From Verrucomicrobiia bacterium (lineage in GTDB: Bacteria > Verrucomicrobiota > Verrucomicrobiia > Limisphaerales > DASXHY01): a stretch of 64,000 bases of DNA. This document shows, in pieces, positions 38,453 through 46,892 of this stretch. The notes beneath the pieces are model-generated. The model was not told where the DNA came from. It did not search any database and saw nothing but the letters and a program-made list of their open reading frames with translations. The stretch spans positions 27,677 through 91,676 of the forward strand of contig DASPIL010000098.1 in NCBI GenBank assembly GCA_035629175.1, read 5' to 3'. Each line of letters opens with the position of its first letter. Position 1 is the first letter of the stretch. Both the position numbers and the translations under genes were made by a program.

Positions 38453-38695
38453 GAGTTGCTGAAAGTCGCAAGCGGCCGCGTGGTGTTCCCCAACAGTTTA
38501 GAAAATTCTTTTCCGATAAGGAGCGCGGGTCTGCGACCCGCAGCAATGTGAATCGTGAGGACACCTCGGAAACTCCGGAAGCTGTGGGTAATTCGGAGTG
38601 CTGCGGCTCACAGAGCCGCGCTCCTGTGGCAAACATCCGCTACTGCCCGACCAGCGCAACATCGTGGTCATCGCGGAATTGATGGCTTCGTCCGT
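38453..38695 (+). pseudogene. hsdR relic 2, split by element B2
   Basis: The left piece (38453-38519) matches the hsdR coding sequence for [15 protein letters not shown]...KFFPDE with point changes and an internal stop. After element B2 the right piece (38625-38695) resumes with GKHPLLPDQRNIVVIAE and the LMAS end. The repeat therefore sits exactly between the codons for FPDEK and SGKH of the old gene. Orientation is opposite to the functional hsdR. Confidence 0.85.
38520..38624. repeat. Shorter copy of the MITE-like element (B2)
   Basis: This 105-base copy shares the right half of B1 nearly base for base, with the same 20-base right end (38605-38624). The left end (GGAGCGCGG) is fused directly to the internal GGGTC/GACCC hairpin, so it is an internally deleted form of B1. 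Confidence 0.85.
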
Positions 38696-38752
38696 GTTTT
38701 CCCTTGAAGATTATGAGTGACAATTCCCCGGCTGCTCATTTAAAACGTTCGC

Positions 38753-39709
38753 GTGACAAGGATCACCATTCTCCACTTGGGCAAGGCAGCGACATTTTTC
38801 GCTATTTGTGCGATCACGGACACCCTCCACAGCGCGGAACCCGCTTCAGGCGGTTCGTTCCTGGATCTTCCTGCGGTTTCCAGCATCAACGGCAAGCTGG
38901 CGTATTCCGGCGGCTCGATGGAGTCGTTTGAAAGTCACAATGTGGACGGCAGCGTTTCGATTCCTGTAGGCGAACGGTTCGGATTCCAGGCCGACGGTTT
39001 GTATTCCAACATCGATGGCGACGACTTTTACGGCGGTGCCGGACACGTTTTCTGGCGAAAGCCGGACCTTGGACTGATTGGCATCACGGGCGGATATCTG
39101 TTTCGGGAGGGTGTTGAGACGTATCACGCGGGAGCGGAAGTCGAATACTATTGGAAGCGCCTGACCTTGCGCGGATTTGCCGGCATTGGAGCGCTCACCT
39201 ATGAATTCCCGGTGCCATTCATTGACTCCGATCCCATGCGTTTTGCGGGCACGCTGGGCGCGAGCTATTATCTGCTGGAAGATCTGCGCGCCGGCGTTTC
39301 CTACTCCACCGTGCTGCATAATCACCTTGGAAAAGCGGAGGTCGAATATCAAACCCCGGTTTCAGGGTTAACGTTGACCGGCGAGTTCGCATTGGGTGAG
39401 CACGATTATGATCACTGGCTGGTGGGGGTGCGCTGGTACTTCGGAGAAAAGAAGTCCCTGCGCGCGCGGCATCGCACCGATGATCCGCCGAGCCTGATGC
39501 CGCAAATCCTGCAAGGACTGGGAGTGTATGGAGCCGATTTCAACAAACGGGCGCGGCACTATCTTCGTCAGGATCACCTGCCAGGCAGCGGCACTGTTTA
39601 TGGGAGCAGTTTTAGTTTCGGTGTTGAGAGCCAGATGTACATCGGTTGGCCGTCCGGAATTAACTCCGGCGTTGCAGATTTCGACCCGACGCTGGATGCA
39701 ACCCCGTGA
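38753..39709 (+). CDS. Outer-membrane beta-barrel protein, unknown
   Basis: This 318-residue protein has a signal peptide (cleavage near LHSA, residue 28) and then alternating hydrophobic strands typical of a small outer-membrane barrel (VDGSVSIPVGERFGFQADGLY; LGLIGITGGYLF; TYHAGAEVEYYW; LTLTGEFALGE; WLVGVRWYFG). The C-terminal 75 residues are outside the barrel pattern. A GTG start at 38753 is used; no ATG suits the signal peptide. No ligand can be inferred. Confidence 0.75.
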   Translation: MTRITILHLGKAATFFAICAITDTLHSAEPASGGSFLDLPAVSSINGKLAYSGGSMESFESHNVDGSVSIPVGERFGFQADGLYSNIDGDDFYGGAGHVFWRKPDLGLIGITGGYLFREGVETYHAGAEVEYYWKRLTLRGFAGIGALTYEFPVPFIDSDPMRFAGTLGASYYLLEDLRAGVSYSTVLHNHLGKAEVEYQTPVSGLTLTGEFALGEHDYDHWLVGVRWYFGEKKSLRARHRTDDPPSLMPQILQGLGVYGADFNKRARHYLRQDHLPGSGTVYGSSFSFGVESQMYIGWPSGINSGVADFDPTLDATP

Positions 39710-39835
39710 TCCGGGGAGGATGCAGGGCGATAGGGTGCATGAGGGCATTGGCCTAAAGGACGAAAGGATAGGGGATAACCGCTCTCACCCAATCGGGGTG
39801 CTTGTCAGTTCGCGTTGGGGTTGCATCATGGGTCA

Positions 39836-41860
39836 ATGCGAAATTTTCTTTTCGTTGTGCTGTCGCTGGCTTGCTGCATTGCATCGGCGCGGGAAGTCAC
39901 CAGCCTGAACGAGAACTGGCTTTTCCAAAAAGGCGAAATTGATAACGCCCAGCAGCCCGCCCTGGAGACTTCATCATGGCAGAAGGTCTCGCTTCCGCAC
40001 TCATGGGGTTGGGAGGAGGCACAACGGGGATCCAACTATTATCGCGCTCCGGGATGGTATCGCCGATTCCTCGACATCGTTCCAGCGCGAGGCAAACGCT
40101 ACTTTGTTCGTTTCGGCGCCGCAGGTTCCGTTGCGGACGTGTACCTGAACGGACGCCACCTTGGTCATCACCGCGGCGCGTTCGGTTCGTTTTGTTTTGA
40201 GATCACGCGAGCCTTGACCAACAGCGGCCCGAACATTCTCGCAGTTCGCGTAAGCAATGCCGTCGAGCACGATATAGCCCCTTTGAGCGGCGATTTTTGC
40301 GTGTTCGGCGGTCTTTATCGCGGCGCGAACCTGATCGAAACTTCCGATGTGAATGTGACGCCCACGGACCACGGGTCGCCGGGGGTGGCGTGGCTGCAAA
40401 CCAAGGTCGGCGGCGACGAAGCGATTCTCGATGTCACTGCGCAGGTCTCAAATGGAACTCGCAACAACCGGCCGATCACATTTTCCGCAATCGTTCTCGA
40501 TCACAATGGAAAACGTGTTGCGGCTGCGGAAAAGCAAGTGACGCTTGTCCCGGGCGTCACGGTTCCGTTGTCGATCCGCGTGAACGTTCCAAACCCGCAC
40601 CTGTGGAATGGCGTCAAGGACCCTTACCTTTACCGCGCAATAATCGAACTCCGTTCCTCCGACGGAGTAGTTGATTCCGTGGAACAACCGCTCGGGTTGC
40701 GGCATTACTCGCTCGACAAGGACAAGGGCTTCTTCCTCAACGGCAAGCCCTATCACCTTCATGGCGTCAACCGGCATCAGGATCGGTTCAACAAAGGTTG
40801 GGCATTGTCGGTTGAGGATGAGAAGGAGGATCTCGGACTCATCCTGGAACTGGGCGCGAATGTGGTTCGTTGCGCGCATTACCAGCACAGTGAAAGTTTT
40901 TACAGTTTGTGTGACAAGGCAGGATTGCTGGTGTGGGCGGAAATCCCGCAGGTCGACCGCATTGGCACCGATCCGCGCTTTCCGGAAACCTCGCGCAATC
41001 AACTCACCGATCTCATACGTCAAAACATCAACCATCCATCGATCTTCGCCTGGAGCCTTTACAACGAACTCCGGCCGAACAATCCCGATCCGCACCGATT
41101 GCTGCAGGATCTGCATCATTTTGCAAAGGCTGAGGATCCGACCCGGCCAACGATTGCCGCGACTTGCACGGAACGGCTGCCTCAGATGAACACCATCACG
41201 GATTGGCTGGGTTGGAACATTTATCCCGGCTGGTACCAGGATTGGGAGCCGCTGGAGCTTTTCGGCAAGGTGATCGATGATCGTCGTTGGACGGCGCGGG
41301 AGGGGAGTTTCTGCATGAGCGAGTACGGCGCAGGCGCCAACGTGGAACAGCACGAACAGAATCCAAAACCTCCGATCGCGAACGGACAATGGCATCCAGA
41401 AGAATACCAGAACGTCTTCCACGAACACGCATGGGCGGAGTTGAAGGCGCGTCCGTACGTGTGGGGAACGTTCGTATGGGCGATGTTCGACTTCACGAGC
41501 TACTGGCGAAAGGAGGGCGGGGTTTTAGGCAGGAATGACAAGGGTCTCGTGACTGGCGACCGCAAGGTTAAGAAAGACGCGTTTTACTTTTACAAGGCGA
41601 ACTGGACGGAGGAGCCGATGGTCTATATCACGAGCCGCCGTTTCACGGAACGCACGAATGCGGTCACTGACGTTAAGGTCTATTCAAACGCGAGATCGGT
41701 GGAGTTGCTGGTCAATGGCCGCGCCGCCGGAAACCGCTCGGACGCGACGAATGCTGTATTCGTGTGGAAGGCAGTCCAGTTGAATCCGGGTGAGAATCGG
41801 ATTCAGGCCCGGGGCGCGGGAGTGCAGGATGAAGTGAGCTGGAACCTGCAGGCACCGTAG
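39836..41860 (+). CDS. Glycoside hydrolase family 2 (beta-galactosidase-like)
   Basis: I start at the ATG at 39836, directly before a signal peptide (MRNFLFVVLSLACCIASA); the frame is open seven codons further upstream. The 674-residue protein has the GH2 sugar-binding jelly roll, an Ig-like domain and the TIM barrel. The acid/base Glu411 is in SLYNELRP and the nucleophile Glu496 in MSEYGAG. HGVNRHQDRF is the family signature. Export suggests action on extracellular or periplasmic glycans. It heads a run of sugar genes (lactonase, GH43). Exact substrate unknown. Confidence 0.92.
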   Translation: MRNFLFVVLSLACCIASAREVTSLNENWLFQKGEIDNAQQPALETSSWQKVSLPHSWGWEEAQRGSNYYRAPGWYRRFLDIVPARGKRYFVRFGAAGSVADVYLNGRHLGHHRGAFGSFCFEITRALTNSGPNILAVRVSNAVEHDIAPLSGDFCVFGGLYRGANLIETSDVNVTPTDHGSPGVAWLQTKVGGDEAILDVTAQVSNGTRNNRPITFSAIVLDHNGKRVAAAEKQVTLVPGVTVPLSIRVNVPNPHLWNGVKDPYLYRAIIELRSSDGVVDSVEQPLGLRHYSLDKDKGFFLNGKPYHLHGVNRHQDRFNKGWALSVEDEKEDLGLILELGANVVRCAHYQHSESFYSLCDKAGLLVWAEIPQVDRIGTDPRFPETSRNQLTDLIRQNINHPSIFAWSLYNELRPNNPDPHRLLQDLHHFAKAEDPTRPTIAATCTERLPQMNTITDWLGWNIYPGWYQDWEPLELFGKVIDDRRWTAREGSFCMSEYGAGANVEQHEQNPKPPIANGQWHPEEYQNVFHEHAWAELKARPYVWGTFVWAMFDFTSYWRKEGGVLGRNDKGLVTGDRKVKKDAFYFYKANWTEEPMVYITSRRFTERTNAVTDVKVYSNARSVELLVNGRAAGNRSDATNAVFVWKAVQLNPGENRIQARGAGVQDEVSWNLQAP

Positions 41861-42049
41861 CGCCAGTCGCAACGCCCTGTTGCCGATTCCGGCGCGGCAT
41901 GAGTCCGTTCGATCCGTGGGATCTGCGAGCGAGCGAAAATGGATCACCGTTTGTTCCGCTGATGCATGAGACAGTGCAGCGCACCATCCGTAACCACGGC
42001 CGCAGAATCCCGCTCTGGATGGCGAACGCCTGATTCCCAAAATCCACCT

Positions 42050-43174
42050 ATGAATCGGTTTTTCAGTTTCCTCCTGCTTCTTGCCTGCGGTTTTTCTGCA
42101 GCGGCTGAGGAGTTCCATGTTTATTTCGGCACCTACACCAGGGGAGAAAGCCGCGGCATCTACCGCTCACGATTCGATTCCAAGGAAGGCACCCTGACAT
42201 CGCCGGAGCTCGCGGCAGAGATTCAGAATCCAAGTTTTCTTGCAATGCATCCGTCCGCGAAAACCCTGTATGCAGCGGGAGAGCTCGACTCCGGCGGGTC
42301 GGTCACCGCCTTTTCAGTGAACGCCACGTCGGGCGCCTTGACGCGGCTCAATCAGGAGAGTTCGGGCGGAAGAGGGCCGTGTCATGTTTCCATCAATCAT
42401 GCAGGGACGGCGGCTCTCGTCGCAAACTACGGCGGAGGCAGCATTTCGTTGTTGCCGCTGCGCCCCGACGGAACCATCGCACCCGCCAGTTCGACGATTC
42501 AGCATAATGGATCGAGTGTGCATTCCCGCCAAGCGGCTGCACACGCGCATTTCATCACAGCCTCGCCAGATGATCGATTTGCGCACGTCTGTGACCTGGG
42601 TCTGGATCAAATCGTGTCATACAGCTTCCGGGCTGCGTCGAACAGCGATCCCATTCAACTGTCCTCTACCGCTGTCCAAAGGGCGAGAACGAAACCGGGC
42701 GCAGGACCGCGTCATCTCGCGTTTTCCCCGGACGGGAAGTGCGTCTATGTGATCAACGAACTGAATAACACGGTGTCAGTTTTCCATTACGATTCATCCA
42801 ACGGGGCGATGTCTGAAGTGCAAAGCATCTCCAGCCTTCCGGAATCGTTCACAAGCGAGAGCACAGCGGCTGGAATCGCGGTTCATCCATCCGGGAAATT
42901 TGTGTATGCATCCAACCGCGGGCACGACAGCATCGCCGTATTCGCGGTTGAGCCTGCAGGCAAGCTGCGATTCGTTGCGCATCAAACGGCCGGAATTCGA
43001 ACGCCGCGACATTTTGTGGTCGATCCGACCGGGCATTGGATGCTGGTGGAAAATCAGTCTGGGAATTCGGTTGTGGTGTTCGGGATTGATCTGGCGACGG
43101 GAACGTTGAAACGTTCGAGCAATTCAATGGCAGTCGCCTCTCCGGTTTGCGCGGTGTTCGTTCGTTGCGAATAA
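42050..43174 (+). CDS. Exported lactonase-family beta-propeller (6-phosphogluconolactonase-like)
   Basis: With the ATG at 42050 this is 374 residues and starts with a signal peptide (MNRFFSFLLLLACGFSAAAEE). The body is a seven-bladed propeller of the Pgl/lactonase family: FGTYTRGESRGIYRSRFD, FLAMHPSAKTLYAAGE, GRGPCHVSINHAGTAALVANYG, GPRHLAFSPDGKCVYVINE. Cytosolic relatives open 6-phosphogluconolactone. The export signal implies a different lactone or sugar acid. The GH43 gene follows in 16 bases. Confidence 0.9.
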   Translation: MNRFFSFLLLLACGFSAAAEEFHVYFGTYTRGESRGIYRSRFDSKEGTLTSPELAAEIQNPSFLAMHPSAKTLYAAGELDSGGSVTAFSVNATSGALTRLNQESSGGRGPCHVSINHAGTAALVANYGGGSISLLPLRPDGTIAPASSTIQHNGSSVHSRQAAAHAHFITASPDDRFAHVCDLGLDQIVSYSFRAASNSDPIQLSSTAVQRARTKPGAGPRHLAFSPDGKCVYVINELNNTVSVFHYDSSNGAMSEVQSISSLPESFTSESTAAGIAVHPSGKFVYASNRGHDSIAVFAVEPAGKLRFVAHQTAGIRTPRHFVVDPTGHWMLVENQSGNSVVVFGIDLATGTLKRSSNSMAVASPVCAVFVRCE

Positions 43175-43190
43175 TCCAGATGAAACCTTT

Positions 43191-44231
43191 ATGAACAAAA
43201 AGTTCCTCCCCGCATTGATTCTCTGCGGCGCTGTTTGCCTGAATAATGGCTGCCAATCGCCGCGTGACGGCGCCAGGGGTGAAGCGCCAATCCTGCTTCC
43301 ATTGACTGGCGACCGGGCCGTGCATGACCCCGTCCTCATTCGCGAGAAGGATCAATATTTTCTGTTCTCGACGGGAGGCGGACCGCGCGGGGACATCATT
43401 CCGATTCGGTGCTCAACGAACCTGCTCCATTGGGAACGCTGCGGCAGCGTTTTTGAAAGGTTGCCCGAATGGGCGACGAACGAAATCGCGCGCGCGCGCG
43501 GCTCCTGGGCCCCTGACATCTCCTTCTACAACGGGAAATATCATCTTTATTATTCGCTCTCGAGCTTCGGTGTGAACGAATCTGCAATCGGTCTGGCGGT
43601 GAACCAGACGCTTGATCGCAACGACCCACGCTACCGATGGATCGATCAGGGACTTGTCATCCGTTCACGGCCCGGGGTCACTGATTTCAATGCGATTGAT
43701 CCAAACCTGGTTCTTGATGGACGACGTGCATGGCTCTGCTGGGGAAGTTTTTGGGGCGGCATTATGATGCGCGAGATCGATCCAAAGACGGGGAAGGCGT
43801 CATCGAGCAATACCAATCTTTACGTCCTGGCGAGCCGCCCGCGCGTCGAAGAACACAAGACGCCGCCGGTGGAGGGCGCAATCGAGTCGCCTACTATCAT
43901 CAAGCGCGGCGGTTTCTGGTACTTGTTTGCGTCGTACGATTTCTGCTGTCGCGGAACCAACAGCACTTACAACGTGAAGGTTGGCCGCTCGCGCAAGGTG
44001 ACGGGACCCTACGTGGATCGCGACGGCAGGCGTCTGGCTGACGATGGCGGCACGCCTGTGATCGAAGCCCAATCGGAAAAGTGGGCCGGGGCGGGACACC
44101 AAACGTTCTTTAGTGACAAGGGCAAGGATTACCTGGTGTTCCATGCCTACAATCGCACCAACGGTCAGTCGCGCCTGCAGATCTCAACCGTTGTCTGGGA
44201 AAACGGCTGGCCGAAGGCGGCCAGCCGTTGA
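43191..44231 (+). CDS. Glycoside hydrolase family 43 (arabinan endo-1,5-alpha-L-arabinosidase-like)
   Basis: This 346-residue protein is a five-bladed GH43 propeller. Asp46 in AVHDPVLI is the likely catalytic base, Asp in FNAIDPNL the pKa modulator and Glu in EGAIESPTI the proton donor. The N-terminus is a signal peptide ending near Cys21 (LNNGC), a weak lipobox, so it may be exported or lipid-anchored. It lies 16 bases after the lactonase gene and shares the GH2 cluster, suggesting use of arabinose- and galactose-containing plant polysaccharide. Confidence 0.9.
   Translation: MNKKFLPALILCGAVCLNNGCQSPRDGARGEAPILLPLTGDRAVHDPVLIREKDQYFLFSTGGGPRGDIIPIRCSTNLLHWERCGSVFERLPEWATNEIARARGSWAPDISFYNGKYHLYYSLSSFGVNESAIGLAVNQTLDRNDPRYRWIDQGLVIRSRPGVTDFNAIDPNLVLDGRRAWLCWGSFWGGIMMREIDPKTGKASSSNTNLYVLASRPRVEEHKTPPVEGAIESPTIIKRGGFWYLFASYDFCCRGTNSTYNVKVGRSRKVTGPYVDRDGRRLADDGGTPVIEAQSEKWAGAGHQTFFSDKGKDYLVFHAYNRTNGQSRLQISTVVWENGWPKAASR
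44202..44229. terminator. Hairpin over the GH43 stop, between converging genes
   Basis: A perfect 11-bp stem (44202-44212 with 44219-44229) spans the GH43 stop codon. There is no T tract, so it may be a transcript-end stabiliser or a Rho-dependent stop, not an intrinsic terminator. Confidence 0.35.
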
Positions 44232-44253
44232 TTCGTCCGCGCGCGGGCGGGGT

Positions 44254-44757
44254 TCAACCCTTGGACATCTCAGCCATCTTGCCGCATTCTTCCTTCATGC
44301 GGCGTTCCATTTCGTGCGGAGGCACGTCCTCGACGTGGGTCATCAGCGACCATTGATGCCCAAACGGATCTTCAAATGTTCCCGCGCGATCGCCCCAGAA
44401 TTTATTTTCGACAGGGTATCTCACGGTTCCTCCTGCCTTGATGGCCTTCTCAAAAGCCTGATCGACATTCTCAACGTAAACCGCAAAGCACACGGTGGTG
44501 GCCTTCACGGTTGTGGGCGATGTATTCATCCCAGGGAACTCGTCCGCTACCATGATTATGGAATCGCCAATGACGAGTTCGGCGTGGCCGACAGTTTTGC
44601 CGTCCGGTCCAGGTAATCGGAACCGTTCGGTGGCGCCGAGCGCCCGTTTGTAGAACTCAATGGCTTCGGAGGCGCCCTTGATCGCAAGGTATGGAGTGAC
44701 AGAGTGAAAGCCCTTGGGAATAGGATTTGGTTTCGATTGCATAGGATGCTCATTCAT
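44254..44757 (-). CDS. VOC family (PhnB/glyoxalase-like) protein
   Basis: With the ATG at 44757 this is 167 residues (44742 is an alternative). It has one VOC fold: TPYLAIKGASEAIEFYKRALGA, HAELVIGDSIIMVADE, CFAVYVENVDQAFEKAIKAGG and FWGDRAGTFEDPFGHQWSLMTH. These are the marks of PhnB-like proteins. The C-terminus has a charged helix (MERRMKEECGKMAEM). Enzyme activity cannot be assigned. Confidence 0.9.
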   Translation of the reverse strand: MNEHPMQSKPNPIPKGFHSVTPYLAIKGASEAIEFYKRALGATERFRLPGPDGKTVGHAELVIGDSIIMVADEFPGMNTSPTTVKATTVCFAVYVENVDQAFEKAIKAGGTVRYPVENKFWGDRAGTFEDPFGHQWSLMTHVEDVPPHEMERRMKEECGKMAEMSKG

Positions 44758-44960
44758 ACGTTGGCGAGTGGAATGTCGAATCCTCGTCATGTTTGCCGGG
44801 GTCGTCAAGCGATGCAAAACGGCTGATTCGCCGTGGACAAAAGTTTACGCCGTAGGCTCATTGCGGAATTCTGCTCATCACCCGGAATATTCCGCATTGC
44901 CCGCGGCCGAACTTTGCCCTTTGAACTGCTTTGGCAGGTTGTGCTACCTTCCGCCCCCTT

Positions 44961-46565
44961 GTGGATATCGCCAAAGAAATTCAGAAACGACGCACGTTCG
45001 CCATCATCTCACATCCTGATGCCGGCAAGACCACGCTGACGGAGAAGTTGCTGTTGTACGGCGGCGCGGTGCAGTTGGCGGGTTCCGTGACCGCGCGCAA
45101 GAATCAGCGCGCCACGACGTCCGACTGGATGGAACTCGAAAAGAAGCGCGGCATTTCAATCAGCTCCACGGTCCTGCAGTTCGAATACAACGGGTATCGC
45201 ATCAACCTTCTCGATACCCCCGGACACAAAGATTTTTCCGAGGACACGTACCGCGTGCTGACGGCAGTGGATTCGGTGGTGATGGTGATTGATTCCGCGA
45301 AAGGCATCGAACCGCAGACACGCAAGCTCTTCGAGGTCTGCCGCCAGCGCGGAGTGCCGATCTTCACGTTCATGAACAAGTGTGATCGCCCGATGAAGAA
45401 CCCCCTTGAGCTGATCGATGAACTCGAGCGGGTGCTGGGGATTGGCGCATTTCCGGTAAACTGGCCAATCGGGAACGGCTTTGAATTTCAGGGCATTTAT
45501 GATCGGCAAACAAAGCAGTTTCACCTGTTCGAACGAACGGTTGGAGGAATGCATCGTGCGCCCGTTTCAGTGGGCGGCATTGAAGACGCGGAAATCCGCG
45601 ATCGATTGAGCGACGAAACCTTTCGCAAAACCGTTGAGGAGCTCGAGATGCTCGAAATGGCGGGACACGGATTTGACGAAGCTGCCGTGCTGGCTGGGAA
45701 AACAACGCCCGTGTTCTTCGGCAGCGGCGTCAACAACTTTGGTGTGCAGCTGTTGCTGGATGGATTCTTAAAGCATTCGCCACCGCCCAAGCCGCGTGTC
45801 ATGGCGGGTATCGAAGTTTCACCGGAAAATCCCGCCTTCTCCGGTTTTATCTTCAAGATCCAGGCAAACATGGATCCGCGTCACAGGGATCGCATTGCGT
45901 TCATTCGCGTTTGTTCCGGCAAATTTGAACGCGACATGACCGTGCATCATTCGCGTTCCGAGAAGAAGGTTCGCCTTTCGAGTTCGCACAAGATTTTCGG
46001 CAACGAACGGGAAACCGTGGATGAGGCATTTCCCGGCGATGTAATTGGTCTCGTCGGCCATGACAGCTTTGGCATCGGCGACACGCTGACAACGGATCCG
46101 AGCATCAGCTACAAGGAGATTCCGCGGTTTACTCCCGAGGCGTTTGCCTATCTGCACAATCCCAACACAGCCAAATACAAACAGTTTCGACAGGGCCTTG
46201 AGCAACTGCTTCAGGAGGGCGTGATCCAGGCCCTGTACGTGCGTGACTCGGGCCAAAAAATCCCGCTCCTCGCCGCCGTCGGACCTTTGCAATTCGAGGT
46301 GGTGCAGTATCGGCTGGAAAGCGAATACGGGGCCGAATCGCGGTTAGAATCCGCCCCCTGGACGGTTGTGCGATGGCTGCCCACGGATATCAACGAGGAG
46401 CGACTCGATCAACTGTCACTGCCGACTGGGGCGCGACTGGCGTACGACATGGGCAAAAATCCAGTGGTGCTGTTTCAAAATGACTGGTCCGCGAATTATT
46501 TTAGCGATACGAACAAGGGGGTTGAGCTTTCGGCACAGCCGGTGCAGACCGCACGCGAGAGTTGA
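44961..46565 (+). CDS. prfC: Peptide chain release factor 3
   Basis: With the GTG at 44961 this is 534 residues, close to the E. coli length; a TTG ten codons upstream is the alternative. GTPase motifs are complete: G1 SHPDAGKTT, G2 RGISI, G3 DTPGHKDF, G4 NKCD. The C-terminal RF3 domain shows VGPLQFEVVQYRLESEYG. RF3 recycles RF1 and RF2 from the ribosome after peptide release. It is transcribed alone. Confidence 0.95.
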   Translation: MDIAKEIQKRRTFAIISHPDAGKTTLTEKLLLYGGAVQLAGSVTARKNQRATTSDWMELEKKRGISISSTVLQFEYNGYRINLLDTPGHKDFSEDTYRVLTAVDSVVMVIDSAKGIEPQTRKLFEVCRQRGVPIFTFMNKCDRPMKNPLELIDELERVLGIGAFPVNWPIGNGFEFQGIYDRQTKQFHLFERTVGGMHRAPVSVGGIEDAEIRDRLSDETFRKTVEELEMLEMAGHGFDEAAVLAGKTTPVFFGSGVNNFGVQLLLDGFLKHSPPPKPRVMAGIEVSPENPAFSGFIFKIQANMDPRHRDRIAFIRVCSGKFERDMTVHHSRSEKKVRLSSSHKIFGNERETVDEAFPGDVIGLVGHDSFGIGDTLTTDPSISYKEIPRFTPEAFAYLHNPNTAKYKQFRQGLEQLLQEGVIQALYVRDSGQKIPLLAAVGPLQFEVVQYRLESEYGAESRLESAPWTVVRWLPTDINEERLDQLSLPTGARLAYDMGKNPVVLFQNDWSANYFSDTNKGVELSAQPVQTARES

Positions 46566-46892
46566 CCATCGGAGAGGGTGACCCACGGTTGGCAGAATCG
46601 GGGGTATCGGAATCGCATTTCGAATCACGATTTTCTTCGCCGAGTGTTTCGTCGGCTTCAACTCGACCTTGAATACCCATTTGAGTCAATTGACCCCATG
46701 GTTGCGGGTGTTAGAGTGTCAGGCTGATTCGTGCTGAAACGATGGTGTTGCTGAGAGTTGGGCCGGTTTCATTCGCGGTTTGTGGAGGGAACTTCCTTCG
46801 CGGCTGGTCGGTGGTGCCGTTCTTCCTTCACTCGGGCTCGTCCATTCCGGGTCGAGGCTTCCTGTATTTCGGCATCGCTCCTTAAAACATTT
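46566..46892. other. Intergenic region before the autotransporter-repeat gene
   Basis: No gene is supported here. The frame of the next gene stays open upstream to 46758, but that part lacks a signal peptide or repeats. A weak TTGACC...TTAGAG pair with a 15-base spacer is the only promoter-like signal. Confidence 0.5.

Noticed and set aside
37855..38682. 275-codon open frame on the plus strand
   Set aside because: It runs across the hsdM upstream region, both palindromic elements and the hsdR relics in mixed frames, with no coherent protein pattern.
40448..41428. 326-codon open frame antisense to the GH2 gene
   Set aside because: A shadow of a GC-rich gene; catalytic GH2 motifs are on the plus strand.
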